A stretch of 39,047 bases of DNA from Clostridia bacterium (GTDB lineage Bacteria > Bacillota > Clostridia > Oscillospirales > UBA644): assembly GCA_017623475.1 (NCBI GenBank), contig JAGAPC010000025.1:1-39047 (forward strand), read 5' to 3'. The notes beneath the pieces were generated by a model. The model had not been told where the DNA came from. It worked only from the letters and a program-made list of their open reading frames with translations, and did no database searches. The translations under genes were made by a program, and so were the position numbers. This document shows, in pieces, positions 1-8,909 of this stretch; the stretch's first letter is position 1; the number at the start of each line of letters is the position of its first letter.

Positions 1-1
1 A

Positions 2-3000
2 TGCCTTGCCCTGCGGGAAGAGGGTTACGAGGTTGTTCTGTGTAACTCTAACCCTGCAACCATTATGACCGATACGGTGATTGCGGATAAGATCTATATG
101 GAGCCTTTGACTTTGGAGTATATCGCAAAGATCATCCGCTACGAGCGTCCCGACGCCATCGTACCCGGCATCGGCGGTCAGACCGGTCTGAACCTTGCCA
201 TGCAGCTGGAACGCAAGGGCATTTTGCGGGAATGTCAGGTGGAACTGTTGGGAACGTCCAGCGAATCCATTGAACGCGCCGAGGATCGGGAGCTGTTCAA
301 GGAGCTTTGCCAATCCATCGGCGAGCCGGTCATTCCCTCCGAGATCACCTACAACATCGAAGAGGCAAAGGAAGCGGCAAATCGGATCGGCTATCCCGTG
401 GTTCTCCGCCCCGCCTTTACCCTGGGCGGAACCGGCGGAGGCTTTGCGTACAGTGAAGAGGAGCTGATCGAGGTCGGACTGAACGCCTTCAAGCTTTCTC
501 CCGTACACCAGGTTCTGATCGAAAAATCCGTCAAGGGTTACAAAGAAATCGAATTTGAAGTTATGCGGGACTCTCAAGACCACGCCATCACCATCTGCGG
601 CATGGAAAACATCGACCCCGTCGGCGTCCATACCGGGGACTCGCTGGTGGTCGCGCCCATCATGACGCTGAACGATCACGATCTGAAGATGCTCAACGAT
701 TCCGCCATCAAGATCATTAAAGAACTGAAGATCGAAGGAGGCTGTAACGTACAGTTTGCGTTAAATCCCCATTCGTCCGAATATTACCTCATCGAAGTCA
801 ACCCCCGGGTTTCCCGGTCTTCTGCCTTGGCGTCCAAGGCGTCCGGGTACCCCATCGCGCGGGTTACGGCAAAGATCGCCGTAGGCATGGCGTTGGAGGA
901 TATCAAAATCGCCAACACCAACGCCGCCTTCGAGCCGCAGCTGGACTACGTAATCGCAAAACTGCCCCGCTTCCCCTTCGATAAATTTGCGTCCGCCACC
1001 AACAAATTGGGCACGCAAATGAAAGCGACGGGCGAGGTCATGGGCATCGGCTCGAATCTGGAGGAATGTCTGCTGAAGGGCATCCGTTCTCTGGAAATCG
1101 GAGCAAACCACATCTATCTTTCCAAGTTTGACAATATGTCGGTGGAAGAGCTGCTTGATTATATCAAGGAATTCCGTTCCGACAACGTCTTTGCCATCGC
1201 CGAATTGTTCTATCACGGCGTTTCGGTGGAGCAGATCCACGAAATTACCCAGATCACTCCCTTCTTCCTGGAAGCCATCAAGCGCATCGTGGATATGGAA
1301 GAAACCCTGAAGGAAAACGTCCGCAACGAGGAAATCCTGCGCGCCGCAAAGAAGATGGGCTTCAGCGATAAATACATCGCCCGGATGTGGAAGTGCAGCG
1401 AGCTGGACGTTTACAAGTTCCGGAAAGAGATCAACCTGTTCCCCGTCTTTAAGATGGTGGACACCTGCCACACCAACGCTTATATCCCCTATTTCTACTC
1501 CTCTTACACCGGAGAAAACGCTTCGGTCATTACCGACAAGAAAAAGATCGTGGTTTTGGGCGCCGGTCCCATCCGTATCGGACAAGGGGTGGAATTCGAC
1601 TACTCCACCGTCCACGCCGTAACCACCATTAAAAATTCCGGCTACGAAGCCATCATCATCAACAATAACCCGGAAACGGTCTCCACCGACTACACCACCG
1701 CCGACAAGCTTTACTTTGAACCCCTCACCCCCGAGGACGTGATGAATATCATCGAATTTGAAAAGCCGGTGGGTGTCATCGCTTCCCTGGGCGGTCAGAC
1801 CGCCATCAACCTGGCACAACCTTTGACCGATCGGGGCGTCAAGATCATCGGCACCGACTGCGCCGCCATCGACAAGGCGGAAGACCGCAACGCCTTTGAA
1901 AATCTCTTAAACGAATTGAATATTCCCCGGGCAAAGGGACGGGCGGTTACGAACATGGAGGACGGCATCAAGGCCGCTTCCGAAATCGGATATCCCGTCC
2001 TGGTTCGTCCCTCCTTCGTTTTGGGCGGACGCGCCATGCAGATCGTTGCCAACGAAAAACAGTTGAAGCATTACCTGAAAACCGCCGTTGAAATCGACGA
2101 GGACAAGCCGGTTTTGGTGGATAAGTACATCTCCGGCAGAGAAGTCGAGGTAGATGCCATCTGCGACGGTCACAGCGTTTTCGTCCCCGGCATTATGGAA
2201 TTGGTGGAGCGCACCGGCGTTCACTCCGGGGACTCCATTTCGGTCTATCCCACCTTCTCGGTTTCCGACAAGGTCAAGGGAACGATCCTGCAATACGCAA
2301 AGCAGCTGGGATTGGGCATCGGAATCGTGGGGCTTTACAATATCCAATTTATCGTTGACAAGGACGATAACGTTTATATCATCGAGGTCAACCCCCGTTC
2401 CTCCCGCACCGTTCCCTTCCTGTCCAAAGCCACCGGATATTCCCTGGCGGATATTGCAACGGAGGTTATTTTGGGCAAGACCTTGAAGGAACAAGGCATT
2501 TTCGATATTTATCCCGACGAAAAGAAGCGTTGGTACGTAAAAGCACCGGTCTTCTCCTTCAATAAGATCCGGGGACTGGACGCATATCTCTCCCCCGAAA
2601 TGAAGTCCACCGGGGAAGCCATCGGCTACGACGACAAGATGAACCGCGCTTGCTATAAAGCCCTGCAGGCCGCCGGTATGCACCTGCAGAATTACGGCAC
2701 CGTCTTTGCCACCATCGCCGACCAGGACAAGGAAGAAGCCCTGCCCTTGATTGAACGGTTCTACAACCTGGGCTTTAACATCCAGGCGACGGAGGGTACT
2801 GCAAAATTCCTGAAGGAACACGGAATCCGCACCCACGCCCTGAAGAAGATCAGTGACGGAAGCGAAGAAATTCCCGACGCACTGCGCCAGGGGCACATCG
2901 CCTACGTCATCAACACCAAAGATCCCGCATCCACCGACACGGACAACAACGACGGCGGTCAGATCCGTAAGCTTGCCACGGAATACAACGTGACCCTGTT

Positions 3001-3079
3001 CACCGCCCTGGACACCGTAAAGGTTCTGCTCGACGTTTTGGAAGAAACCACTTTGTGTATTTCTACAATCGATGCGTAA
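2..3079 (+). CDS. carB: Carbamoyl-phosphate synthase large subunit, 5' end cut by window edge
   Basis: Makes carbamoyl phosphate from bicarbonate, two ATP and ammonia delivered by CarA, feeding pyrimidine and arginine synthesis in the cytoplasm. The reading frame is already open at base 2 (CLALREEGYEVVLCNSNPA), which matches the CarB N-terminus some 30 residues in, so the true start lies upstream; the first in-frame ATG at 65 is internal. About 1,025 residues are present against a usual length near 1,060. Two homologous ATP-grasp halves are visible: the first with LRPAFTLGGTGGG and EVNPRVSRSSALASKA, the second beginning VVLGAGPIRIGQGVEFDYS with VRPSFVLGGRAM and EVNPRSSRTVPF. The last ~130 residues form the MGS-like allosteric domain. 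It is the first visible gene of the pyr operon; pyrK starts 11 bases after its stop. No frameshift is seen. Confidence 0.97.
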   Translation, partial: CLALREEGYEVVLCNSNPATIMTDTVIADKIYMEPLTLEYIAKIIRYERPDAIVPGIGGQTGLNLAMQLERKGILRECQVELLGTSSESIERAEDRELFKELCQSIGEPVIPSEITYNIEEAKEAANRIGYPVVLRPAFTLGGTGGGFAYSEEELIEVGLNAFKLSPVHQVLIEKSVKGYKEIEFEVMRDSQDHAITICGMENIDPVGVHTGDSLVVAPIMTLNDHDLKMLNDSAIKIIKELKIEGGCNVQFALNPHSSEYYLIEVNPRVSRSSALASKASGYPIARVTAKIAVGMALEDIKIANTNAAFEPQLDYVIAKLPRFPFDKFASATNKLGTQMKATGEVMGIGSNLEECLLKGIRSLEIGANHIYLSKFDNMSVEELLDYIKEFRSDNVFAIAELFYHGVSVEQIHEITQITPFFLEAIKRIVDMEETLKENVRNEEILRAAKKMGFSDKYIARMWKCSELDVYKFRKEINLFPVFKMVDTCHTNAYIPYFYSSYTGENASVITDKKKIVVLGAGPIRIGQGVEFDYSTVHAVTTIKNSGYEAIIINNNPETVSTDYTTADKLYFEPLTPEDVMNIIEFEKPVGVIASLGGQTAINLAQPLTDRGVKIIGTDCAAIDKAEDRNAFENLLNELNIPRAKGRAVTNMEDGIKAASEIGYPVLVRPSFVLGGRAMQIVANEKQLKHYLKTAVEIDEDKPVLVDKYISGREVEVDAICDGHSVFVPGIMELVERTGVHSGDSISVYPTFSVSDKVKGTILQYAKQLGLGIGIVGLYNIQFIVDKDDNVYIIEVNPRSSRTVPFLSKATGYSLADIATEVILGKTLKEQGIFDIYPDEKKRWYVKAPVFSFNKIRGLDAYLSPEMKSTGEAIGYDDKMNRACYKALQAAGMHLQNYGTVFATIADQDKEEALPLIERFYNLGFNIQATEGTAKFLKEHGIRTHALKKISDGSEEIPDALRQGHIAYVINTKDPASTDTDNNDGGQIRKLATEYNVTLFTALDTVKVLLDVLEETTLCISTIDA

Positions 3080-3089
3080 GGAGTCAATT

Positions 3090-3821
3090 ATGATCCAATC
3101 CATCTTTACCGTCACGGAAAATATTCCGCTGACCAAGGACGTTATGAAAATGACCCTGACGGGGGATTGCAGCGCCATTACCCGTCCCGGTCAGTTCGTC
3201 AATCTGAAAATCGAAGGGCGTTATCTGCGCCGTCCCATTTCGGTCTGTGATCGTCAGGGCGACACTCTGACACTGGTTTACAAGATCGTCGGCGGCGGCA
3301 CGAAGGACATGAGCGAAATGCCCGTCGGCACGCAGATCGATATTCTCACCGGGCTTGGAAACGGTTACGATTTAACCAAATCGGGCGACCGTCCCCTGTT
3401 GGTGGGCGGCGGCGTCGGAGTTCCCCCTCTGTACCTGCTGGCGAAGGATCTCATCGCCCAAGGGAAATCGGTTACCGTGATTCTGGGCTTCAACACCGCA
3501 TCCGAAATCTTTTATGAAGAAGAATTCAAAGCCATCGGCTGTATCGTCCGAGTGGCGACGGCTGACGGATCGAAGGGCGTGAAGGGGTTCGTCACCGACG
3601 CCTTGGACGGCATTGACGCCACCTATTTCTACACCTGCGGACCGGAGCCGATGTTAAAGGCGTTGTACAACGCCACCGAAATTTCCGGACAGTTCAGCTT
3701 TGAAGAACGGATGGGCTGCGGCTTTGGGGCTTGTATGGGCTGCTCCTGCAAGACCAAATACGGCAACAAGAGGATCTGTAAGGACGGTCCTGTGCTGGAG
3801 AAGGAGGAGATTATATGGTAA
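3090..3821 (+). CDS. pyrK: Dihydroorotate dehydrogenase B, electron-transfer subunit
   Basis: Iron-sulfur flavoprotein that passes electrons from the PyrD FMN to NAD+. The 243-residue protein has a ferredoxin-reductase fold: an FAD-binding RRPISVCD motif around residues 47-54, the GGGVGVPPL nucleotide-binding loop near residue 110, and a C-terminal [2Fe-2S] cysteine cluster (GCGFGACMGCSCKTKYG followed by ICKDGP). An upstream ATG at 3072 overlaps carB, but the AAGGAG at 3078-3083 sits correctly for the ATG at 3090, so that start is chosen. The 3' end overlaps pyrD by 7 bases, suggesting translational coupling of the two subunits of the class 1B enzyme. Confidence 0.95.
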   Translation: MIQSIFTVTENIPLTKDVMKMTLTGDCSAITRPGQFVNLKIEGRYLRRPISVCDRQGDTLTLVYKIVGGGTKDMSEMPVGTQIDILTGLGNGYDLTKSGDRPLLVGGGVGVPPLYLLAKDLIAQGKSVTVILGFNTASEIFYEEEFKAIGCIVRVATADGSKGVKGFVTDALDGIDATYFYTCGPEPMLKALYNATEISGQFSFEERMGCGFGACMGCSCKTKYGNKRICKDGPVLEKEEIIW

Positions 3822-4723
3822 ACATGAAAGTCAACCTCTGCGGAATTGAGATGGACAACCCCATCATCCCCGCCAGCGGAACCTTCGGCTACGGCTATGA
3901 ATTTGCCGAATTATACGATATCAATATATTGGGAACCTTCTCGTTCAAGGGTACGACCCTGGAGCCGAGATTCGGGAATCCCACCCCTCGGATCGCAGAA
4001 TGTACCGCAGGCATGATCAACGCCGTAGGATTGCAAAACCCCGGTGTCGATCAGGTCATTTCGGAGGAATTGCCCCGCCTTGCCACCTGCTTCCATAAGC
4101 CGGTCATGGCAAACGTCAGCGGATTTTCCGTTCCCGACTACGCCGCCACCTGCGAAAAATTGGATCAATGCGACCAGGTAGGCTGGCTGGAGGTCAACGT
4201 CTCCTGCCCCAACGTCCACGGAGGCGGAATGTCCTTCGGAACGTCGCCCGAAGCGGCGGCGGAGGTAACCCGCGCCGTAAAAAAAGTAACGAAAAAGCCC
4301 GTCATCATCAAGCTTTCCCCCAACGTCACCGACATCGTTTCCATCGCAAAGGCTTGTGAGGAAGCAGGGGCGGACGGCATCAGTCTGATCAACACGCTGT
4401 TGGGGATGCGGATCGATCTGAAAACAAAAAAGCCGGTCATCGCCAACAAAATGGGCGGATTTTCCGGCTCTGCCATCTTCCCTGTGGCGGTTCGGATGGT
4501 CTATCAGGTTGCCCACGCCGTCAATATCCCCGTCGTGGGAATGGGGGGCGTTACCACCGCGGAGGACGTCATCGAGCTGATGCTCGCAGGAGCAACTGCA
4601 GTTCAGGTGGGGGCGGCAAATCTGATCGAGCCCTACGCCTGCAAAAACATCATCGAAAATCTGCCGAAGGTCATGGAAAAATACGGCATCAAAGATCTGA
4701 ACGATATCATCGGTCAAGCATAA
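3815..4723 (+). CDS. pyrD: Dihydroorotate dehydrogenase B, catalytic subunit (class 1B)
   Basis: Oxidises dihydroorotate to orotate with FMN; electrons leave through PyrK to NAD+. The 302-residue TIM barrel shows NPIIPASGTFGYG near the N-terminus, the catalytic-loop region LEVNVSCPNVHGGG carrying the cysteine typical of class 1 enzymes, and phosphate-binding GMGGVTTAEDVIELMLAGA near the C-terminus. The start overlaps the pyrK stop and is preceded by GGAGAAGGAGGAG. The immediate pairing with pyrK is what separates class 1B from the fumarate-dependent 1A form. Length and motifs are normal for the family. Confidence 0.96.
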   Translation: MVNMKVNLCGIEMDNPIIPASGTFGYGYEFAELYDINILGTFSFKGTTLEPRFGNPTPRIAECTAGMINAVGLQNPGVDQVISEELPRLATCFHKPVMANVSGFSVPDYAATCEKLDQCDQVGWLEVNVSCPNVHGGGMSFGTSPEAAAEVTRAVKKVTKKPVIIKLSPNVTDIVSIAKACEEAGADGISLINTLLGMRIDLKTKKPVIANKMGGFSGSAIFPVAVRMVYQVAHAVNIPVVGMGGVTTAEDVIELMLAGATAVQVGAANLIEPYACKNIIENLPKVMEKYGIKDLNDIIGQA

Positions 4724-4758
4724 TTACATTGAAAAATTGGATTTAAAGGAGATATATT

Positions 4759-5457
4759 ATGGGAAAAGACGTCATCATCGCCTGTGACTTTGACAGCGCG
4801 GAAAAAACCTTTGCCTTTTTGGACAAATTCACCGGAAGAAAGCCTTTCGTGAAGATCGGCATGGAGCTGTATTATGCGGAAGGTCCTTCCATCGTGAAGG
4901 AAATCAAAAAACGGGGGCATAAGATCTTTTTGGATCTGAAGCTCCACGATATCCCCAACACCGTGAAAAAATCCATGGCGGTGCTTTCCCGTCTTGACGT
5001 GGACATGACCAACCTCCACGCCGCCGGAACCTGCCGCATGATGGAAGCCGCCATCGAGGGGCTGACCCGTCCCGACGGAACCCGTCCCCTGCTCATCGCC
5101 GTCACCCAGCTGACCTCCACCGACCAGGAAAGCATGGAAAAGGATCTTTGGATCGAAAAGCCCATCGCCGACGTGGTGATGCACTACGCCCACAATGCGA
5201 AGCTTGCCGGATTGGACGGGGTGGTTTGCTCCCCCCTGGAAGCCGGAAAAGTTCATGAAACTTGCGGGAAAGATTTTGTTACCGTTACCCCCGGCGTCCG
5301 CTTTGCCGACGGAGATATCGGCGATCAGAAGCGGGTTATGACCCCCGCCCAGGCGAAAGAGATCGGCTCGGACTACATCGTGGTAGGAAGACCCATTACC
5401 GCCGCCGAAGATCCCGTAGCCGCTTACGAGCGCTGCGTTAACGAATTCTGCGATTAA
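4759..5457 (+). CDS. pyrF: Orotidine 5'-phosphate decarboxylase
   Basis: Decarboxylates OMP to UMP, the last step of the pathway. The 232-residue protein carries the catalytic motif [16 protein letters not shown] (K and D of the DxKxxD tetrad), preceded by the substrate-contacting VIIACDFDS. The C-terminal phosphate-binding loop is in [20 protein letters not shown] and YIVVGRPIT. The ATG follows AAAGGAG with good spacing. It lies 35 bases after pyrD and 14 bases before pyrE, clearly in the same operon. It belongs to the short OMP-decarboxylase type used by Bacillus-like and clostridial bacteria. Confidence 0.96.
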   Translation: MGKDVIIACDFDSAEKTFAFLDKFTGRKPFVKIGMELYYAEGPSIVKEIKKRGHKIFLDLKLHDIPNTVKKSMAVLSRLDVDMTNLHAAGTCRMMEAAIEGLTRPDGTRPLLIAVTQLTSTDQESMEKDLWIEKPIADVVMHYAHNAKLAGLDGVVCSPLEAGKVHETCGKDFVTVTPGVRFADGDIGDQKRVMTPAQAKEIGSDYIVVGRPITAAEDPVAAYERCVNEFCD

Positions 5458-5471
5458 AGGAGAGTATAAAC

Positions 5472-6128
5472 ATGGAAGCTTACAAGAGAGAGTTTATTGA
5501 ATTTCTGCAAGGCGCAGGAGTTTTGAAGTTCGGGGATTTTACCGCAAAATCCGGTCGCAAGATCCCCTATTTCGTCAATGCCGGCATGATCAAGACCGGC
5601 GACCAGATCACCAAAATGGGCGAATTCTACGCCAAGGCTTACTTTGACAAGCTGGGCAAAAAGGAAGCGGTTCTTTACGGACCTGCCTACAAGGGCATCT
5701 CCCTTTCCATCTCCGCCGCCGTTGCCCTTTCCAAAAACGGTCTGAACGTGCCCTTCTTCTTTAACCGCAAGGAAGTGAAGGATCACGGCGAAGGAGGCAC
5801 CTTCGTCGGCTACGTTCCCCAGGCAGGGGAAGAGATCGTCATCATCGAGGACGTCATTACCGCCGGCACTGCCATTCGGGAAAGCATGGAGATCTTGAGC
5901 CATCTGGAGGATACCAAGGTCATCGCCACCTTTATCATGGTGGATCGGAAGGAAAAAGGACAGACCGAAAAGGGCGCGATGCAGGAGATCGAAGAACAGT
6001 TCGGCTTCCCGGTCTATTCGGTGGTTGACGTGTACGATATCATCGAATATCTGGAGGAAGATCCCGCCAACGAAGAAAACGTCACCCGAATCAAGAATTA
6101 TCTTGCCGTCAACGGAGCAAAAGCATGA
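5472..6128 (+). CDS. pyrE: Orotate phosphoribosyltransferase
   Basis: Joins orotate and PRPP to give OMP. The 218-residue enzyme has the PRPP-binding signature [16 protein letters not shown] around residues 123-138 and the type-I PRTase features [11 protein letters not shown] and [13 protein letters not shown] (the flexible catalytic loop). The ATG follows AAAGGAG (5457-5463). Its stop overlaps the pyrB start by 4 bases (ATGA), a translational-coupling arrangement. Confidence 0.96.
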   Translation: MEAYKREFIEFLQGAGVLKFGDFTAKSGRKIPYFVNAGMIKTGDQITKMGEFYAKAYFDKLGKKEAVLYGPAYKGISLSISAAVALSKNGLNVPFFFNRKEVKDHGEGGTFVGYVPQAGEEIVIIEDVITAGTAIRESMEILSHLEDTKVIATFIMVDRKEKGQTEKGAMQEIEEQFGFPVYSVVDVYDIIEYLEEDPANEENVTRIKNYLAVNGAKA

Positions 6129-7036
6129 GAAGTTTAATTGATATTCTCGACCTGTCCCCCGCGGAAATCGACGAATTGATCGCCACCGCCAACGACATTA
6201 TTGCAAACCCGGTAAAGTATTCCGAAAAATGCCGGGGCAAGAAGCTGGCGACGCTGTTTTTCGAGCCTTCCACCCGTACCCGTCTCTCCTTTGAGGCGGC
6301 GATGTACGAATTGGGCGGAAGCGTTTTGGGATTCTCCGAAGCCCAATCTTCCTCTGCCGCAAAGGGCGAAAGCGTCTCGGACACGGCAAAGACCGTCAGC
6401 TGCTACGCGGACATCATCGCCATGCGCCACCCCAAAGAAGGTGCTCCCTTCGTGGCGTCTCAAGCGGCGTCAATCCCCATCATCAACGCGGGAGACGGCG
6501 GACACAATCACCCCACCCAGACCCTGACCGACCTTTTGACCATCTCCCGGGAAAAGGGACGCTTTGACGGTCTGACCGTAGGCTTCTGCGGAGACTTAAA
6601 GTTCGGCAGAACCGTCCATTCTCTGATCGGGGCTTTGTGCCGGTACAAAAACGTGAAAATCGTTTTGATCTCCCCGGAGGAGCTGAAGGTCCCCAGCTAC
6701 GTCAAGCAAAGCATGAAGAAGGCGGGCGTTGAATACGTCCAAACCACCGATCTGGAACAAGCACTGCCCGAATTGGATATTCTTTACATGACCCGCGTTC
6801 AACGGGAACGGTTCTTCAACGAGGAAGATTATCTGCGCCTGCGGGACAGCTACATTCTTACCCCGGCAAAATTGAAGAATGCAAAGTCCGATCTGAGCAT
6901 CATGCACCCCCTCCCCCGGGTCAACGAAATTTCCGTGGAGATCGACGACGATCCGCGCGCCTGCTATTTTAAACAGGTTCTGAACGGAAAGTACGTCCGC
7001 ATGGCTTTGATCTTAAAACTGCTGGAGGTGGAATAA
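6125..7036 (+). CDS. pyrB: Aspartate carbamoyltransferase, catalytic subunit
   Basis: Condenses carbamoyl phosphate with aspartate to N-carbamoylaspartate. The 303-residue protein has the carbamoyl-phosphate motif [13 protein letters not shown] at residues ~41-53, [12 protein letters not shown] (the 80s loop with Ser and Lys), [18 protein letters not shown], and the C-terminal [10 protein letters not shown]. It starts on the ATGA overlap with pyrE, and pyrI begins one base after its stop region. With PyrI directly downstream it should form the dodecameric, allosterically regulated enzyme. Confidence 0.97.
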   Translation: MRSLIDILDLSPAEIDELIATANDIIANPVKYSEKCRGKKLATLFFEPSTRTRLSFEAAMYELGGSVLGFSEAQSSSAAKGESVSDTAKTVSCYADIIAMRHPKEGAPFVASQAASIPIINAGDGGHNHPTQTLTDLLTISREKGRFDGLTVGFCGDLKFGRTVHSLIGALCRYKNVKIVLISPEELKVPSYVKQSMKKAGVEYVQTTDLEQALPELDILYMTRVQRERFFNEEDYLRLRDSYILTPAKLKNAKSDLSIMHPLPRVNEISVEIDDDPRACYFKQVLNGKYVRMALILKLLEVE

Positions 7037-7037
7037 G

Positions 7038-7454
7038 ATGCATATTGATTCGATTCGCAACGGGCTGGTCATCGACCACATTTCCGCCGGAAAGGGCATG
7101 GAGATCTACGACCTTTTGGGGCTTGGAACGCTGGATTGCACCATCGCCATCATCAAAAATTCCAACAGCCGCAAGATGGGGAAAAAGGACATCATCAAGA
7201 TCGACGCCCAGATTGACCTCGATCTGAACATTTTGGGCTACGTAGATCCTGGCATCACCGTCAACGTGATCCAGGACGGCGTTCTGATCGAGAAAAAGAC
7301 GGTGGATCTTCCCGAAACCCTGACCAACGTGCTGAAATGCAAAAATCCCCGGTGCATTACCTCCACCGAGCAGGAGCTGAAGCACGTGTTCAAGCTGACC
7401 GATCCGGAAAGCCGTACCTACCGTTGTATCTACTGCGAAACTGCGTCCAAATGA
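7038..7454 (+). CDS. pyrI: Aspartate carbamoyltransferase, regulatory subunit
   Basis: Zinc-containing regulatory chain that binds nucleotide effectors and bridges PyrB trimers. The 138-residue protein starts IRNGLVIDHISAGKGMEIYDLLGL, typical of the allosteric domain. It ends with the zinc domain: four cysteines as CKNPRC and, 23 residues later, CIYC. GGAGGTGGAATAAG immediately precedes the ATG. Many Bacillus-type pyr operons lack pyrI, whereas clostridial ones often keep it, so this gene helps place the organism. Feedback control by CTP/ATP is inferred from the family. Confidence 0.96.
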   Translation: MHIDSIRNGLVIDHISAGKGMEIYDLLGLGTLDCTIAIIKNSNSRKMGKKDIIKIDAQIDLDLNILGYVDPGITVNVIQDGVLIEKKTVDLPETLTNVLKCKNPRCITSTEQELKHVFKLTDPESRTYRCIYCETASK

Positions 7455-7511
7455 TTGGATCCCCCGGATAATATTCCTTCTTTGGAGAAGAATAGAATCG
7501 GGAGGGAAGGT

Positions 7512-7628
7512 ATGATTTCATTTTTTCTGACACACGCTTCCGGTTTTTTCATCATCGGGATCTCGGTGATCGGAGCAACGCTGCTGAAAACCGCCGCCCG
7601 AACGTATGCCGATCGGGAAAATCAGTAA
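7512..7628 (+). CDS. 38-residue predicted membrane miniprotein
   Basis: A short frame reading MISFFLTHASGFFIIGISVI and ending TYADRENQ. It is preceded by a strong ribosome binding site (GGAGGGAAGG at 7501-7510). Residues ~3-25 are hydrophobic enough for one membrane span, followed by a charged tail with K26, R30, D34, R35 and E36. It lies 57 bases after pyrI and just before the operon terminator at 7634, so it is probably co-transcribed with the pyr genes. I recognise no family. The case for translation rests on the ribosome binding site, operon position and compact hydrophobic plan; it could still be chance. Confidence 0.55.
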   Translation: MISFFLTHASGFFIIGISVIGATLLKTAARTYADRENQ

Positions 7629-7633
7629 AAAGT

Positions 7634-7667
7634 AAACGCCGCAAATCTTGTGATTTGCGGCGTTTTT
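7634..7667. terminator. Rho-independent terminator of the pyr operon
   Basis: Perfect 11-bp stem (7637-7647 with 7652-7662) with a 4-base loop, followed by five T on the + strand and preceded by A-rich sequence. It lies in a convergent gap between the pyr operon and dacF and may serve both strands, more strongly the + strand. Confidence 0.88.
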
Positions 7668-7670
7668 CCG

Positions 7671-8840
7671 TTATAGCAACCAATCGACCATCTGACTGAA
7701 ATAATCGAAAAATCCGGCTTTCTCCACAGTTTCCGTGGCAACGACGGGAACCGAAAGAACCTCTTCCCCCTCGTACATAAACTTTGCCGTTCCCACCACC
7801 TGCCCCACCGAAACGGGGGCTTGCAGCGTCTCCTCCACCGTAATTTCCAGGGCGATGCGGGAAGCCTCGGATTTTTTCACCACCAAGGTCAGATCTCCCT
7901 CGGCGGCAACCGAAACGGTATCGGATTTCCCCCGATTGACCGGAATATCCGACAGATCCCCCACCGAACGGTGGACGACCGTATATCCGGCAAACCCGTA
8001 ATCCAACAGAGAAGCGGCAGAAGCGAACCGCCCTTTGCTCGTCTCTCCCCCCAACACCACGGCGATCAGAGACATTCCGTCCCGGGTGGCGGTGGCGGCA
8101 AGACAATGCCCCGCGGCTTCGGTATAACCGGTTTTCATTCCGGTCATGCCGTCGTAGGTTTTCAGCAGTTTGTTGGTATTGGCAAGCCCGAACCCGCCGT
8201 TTCGCAGAGAATCCATCCAAATCCCCGTATAATCGAGAATGTGGGGATGGGTCAAAAGCTCCTTGGTAAACAACGCAACGTCATAGGCGCAGGTATAATG
8301 ATTTTCGTCGGGAAGTCCGCAGGGATTGACGAAATTGGTGTTTTCCGCCCCCAGCTCACGGGCGCGCTCGTTCATCCGCGTCACGAAAGCGGCTTCGCTC
8401 CCCGCAAGATATTCCCCCAACGCCACCGCCGCGTCGTTGGCAGAATTGACGGCAACGGATTTGAGAAGATCCCGAAGGGTCATGGTCTCCCCCACCTCCA
8501 GATAGATCTGGGTGCCTCCGTAGGAGCAGGCGTTTTCCGAGGCGGTCACCGAATCGTCCTCGGTCACCGTCCCGGAGTCCAGGGCTTCCATGATCAAAAG
8601 CATGGTCATGACCTTGGTGACGCTTGCGGGATATAATTTTTTCTTCGATTCCGATTCGTACAACACCGTTCCCGTTTCGGCTTCCATGAGAATGGCGCCC
8701 TTTGCGTCCAAATTCAGCGTTCCCGACGCCGCCACGTTCCCTCCGACGGCTCCGCTTTCCACCCCGGAGGCAGACAGAGGCAACCCCGCAACGATGGCAA
8801 AAATTCCGCACAAAAGCACCGACAAAACCCTTTTTATCAT
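7671..8840 (-). CDS. dacF: D-alanyl-D-alanine carboxypeptidase (DacF-type, peptidase S11)
   Basis: Penicillin-binding protein that trims the terminal D-alanine of peptidoglycan pentapeptides outside the membrane. The 389-residue protein opens with a signal peptide (IKRVLSVLLCGIFAIVAGLP). All three active-site motifs are present: SVTK in YPASVTKVMTM (~residue 79), SAN in VNSANDAAV (~132), and KTG in GMKTGYTEAAG (~236). A PBP5-type C-terminal domain follows, ending in a hydrophobic tail (FFDYFSQMVDWLL) likely to lie on the membrane. Next to a SpoIIM-like gene this favours DacF, which Bacillus uses in spore cortex formation; a vegetative DacA role is not excluded. It has a GTGAGGG ribosome binding site. 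The upstream gap to yesL is only 69 bases and holds a hairpin. Confidence 0.92.
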   Translation of the reverse strand: MIKRVLSVLLCGIFAIVAGLPLSASGVESGAVGGNVAASGTLNLDAKGAILMEAETGTVLYESESKKKLYPASVTKVMTMLLIMEALDSGTVTEDDSVTASENACSYGGTQIYLEVGETMTLRDLLKSVAVNSANDAAVALGEYLAGSEAAFVTRMNERARELGAENTNFVNPCGLPDENHYTCAYDVALFTKELLTHPHILDYTGIWMDSLRNGGFGLANTNKLLKTYDGMTGMKTGYTEAAGHCLAATATRDGMSLIAVVLGGETSKGRFASAASLLDYGFAGYTVVHRSVGDLSDIPVNRGKSDTVSVAAEGDLTLVVKKSEASRIALEITVEETLQAPVSVGQVVGTAKFMYEGEEVLSVPVVATETVEKAGFFDYFSQMVDWLL

Positions 8841-8856
8841 ACCGTGACCCTCACTT

Positions 8857-8894
8857 AAAAAAATGTCCTCATCCCATACTTATGAGATGAGGAC
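8857..8894 (-). terminator. Terminator-like hairpin between yesL-like gene and dacF
   Basis: Arms 8865-8873 and 8886-8894 pair over 9 bp, with extra pairing toward the loop. On the minus strand the hairpin is followed by a run of seven T (8857-8863 complement). It ends only 17 bases before the dacF start, so it either terminates the yesL-like transcript or acts as an attenuator for dacF. Confidence 0.75.
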
Positions 8895-8909
8895 TTGTTT
8901 TATTCAAGC

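Noticed and set aside
761..3178. Long open frames antisense to carB
   Set aside because: They are shadows of the coding strand caused by its C/G-rich third positions; no ribosome binding sites, no recognisable protein features, and carB motifs are intact.
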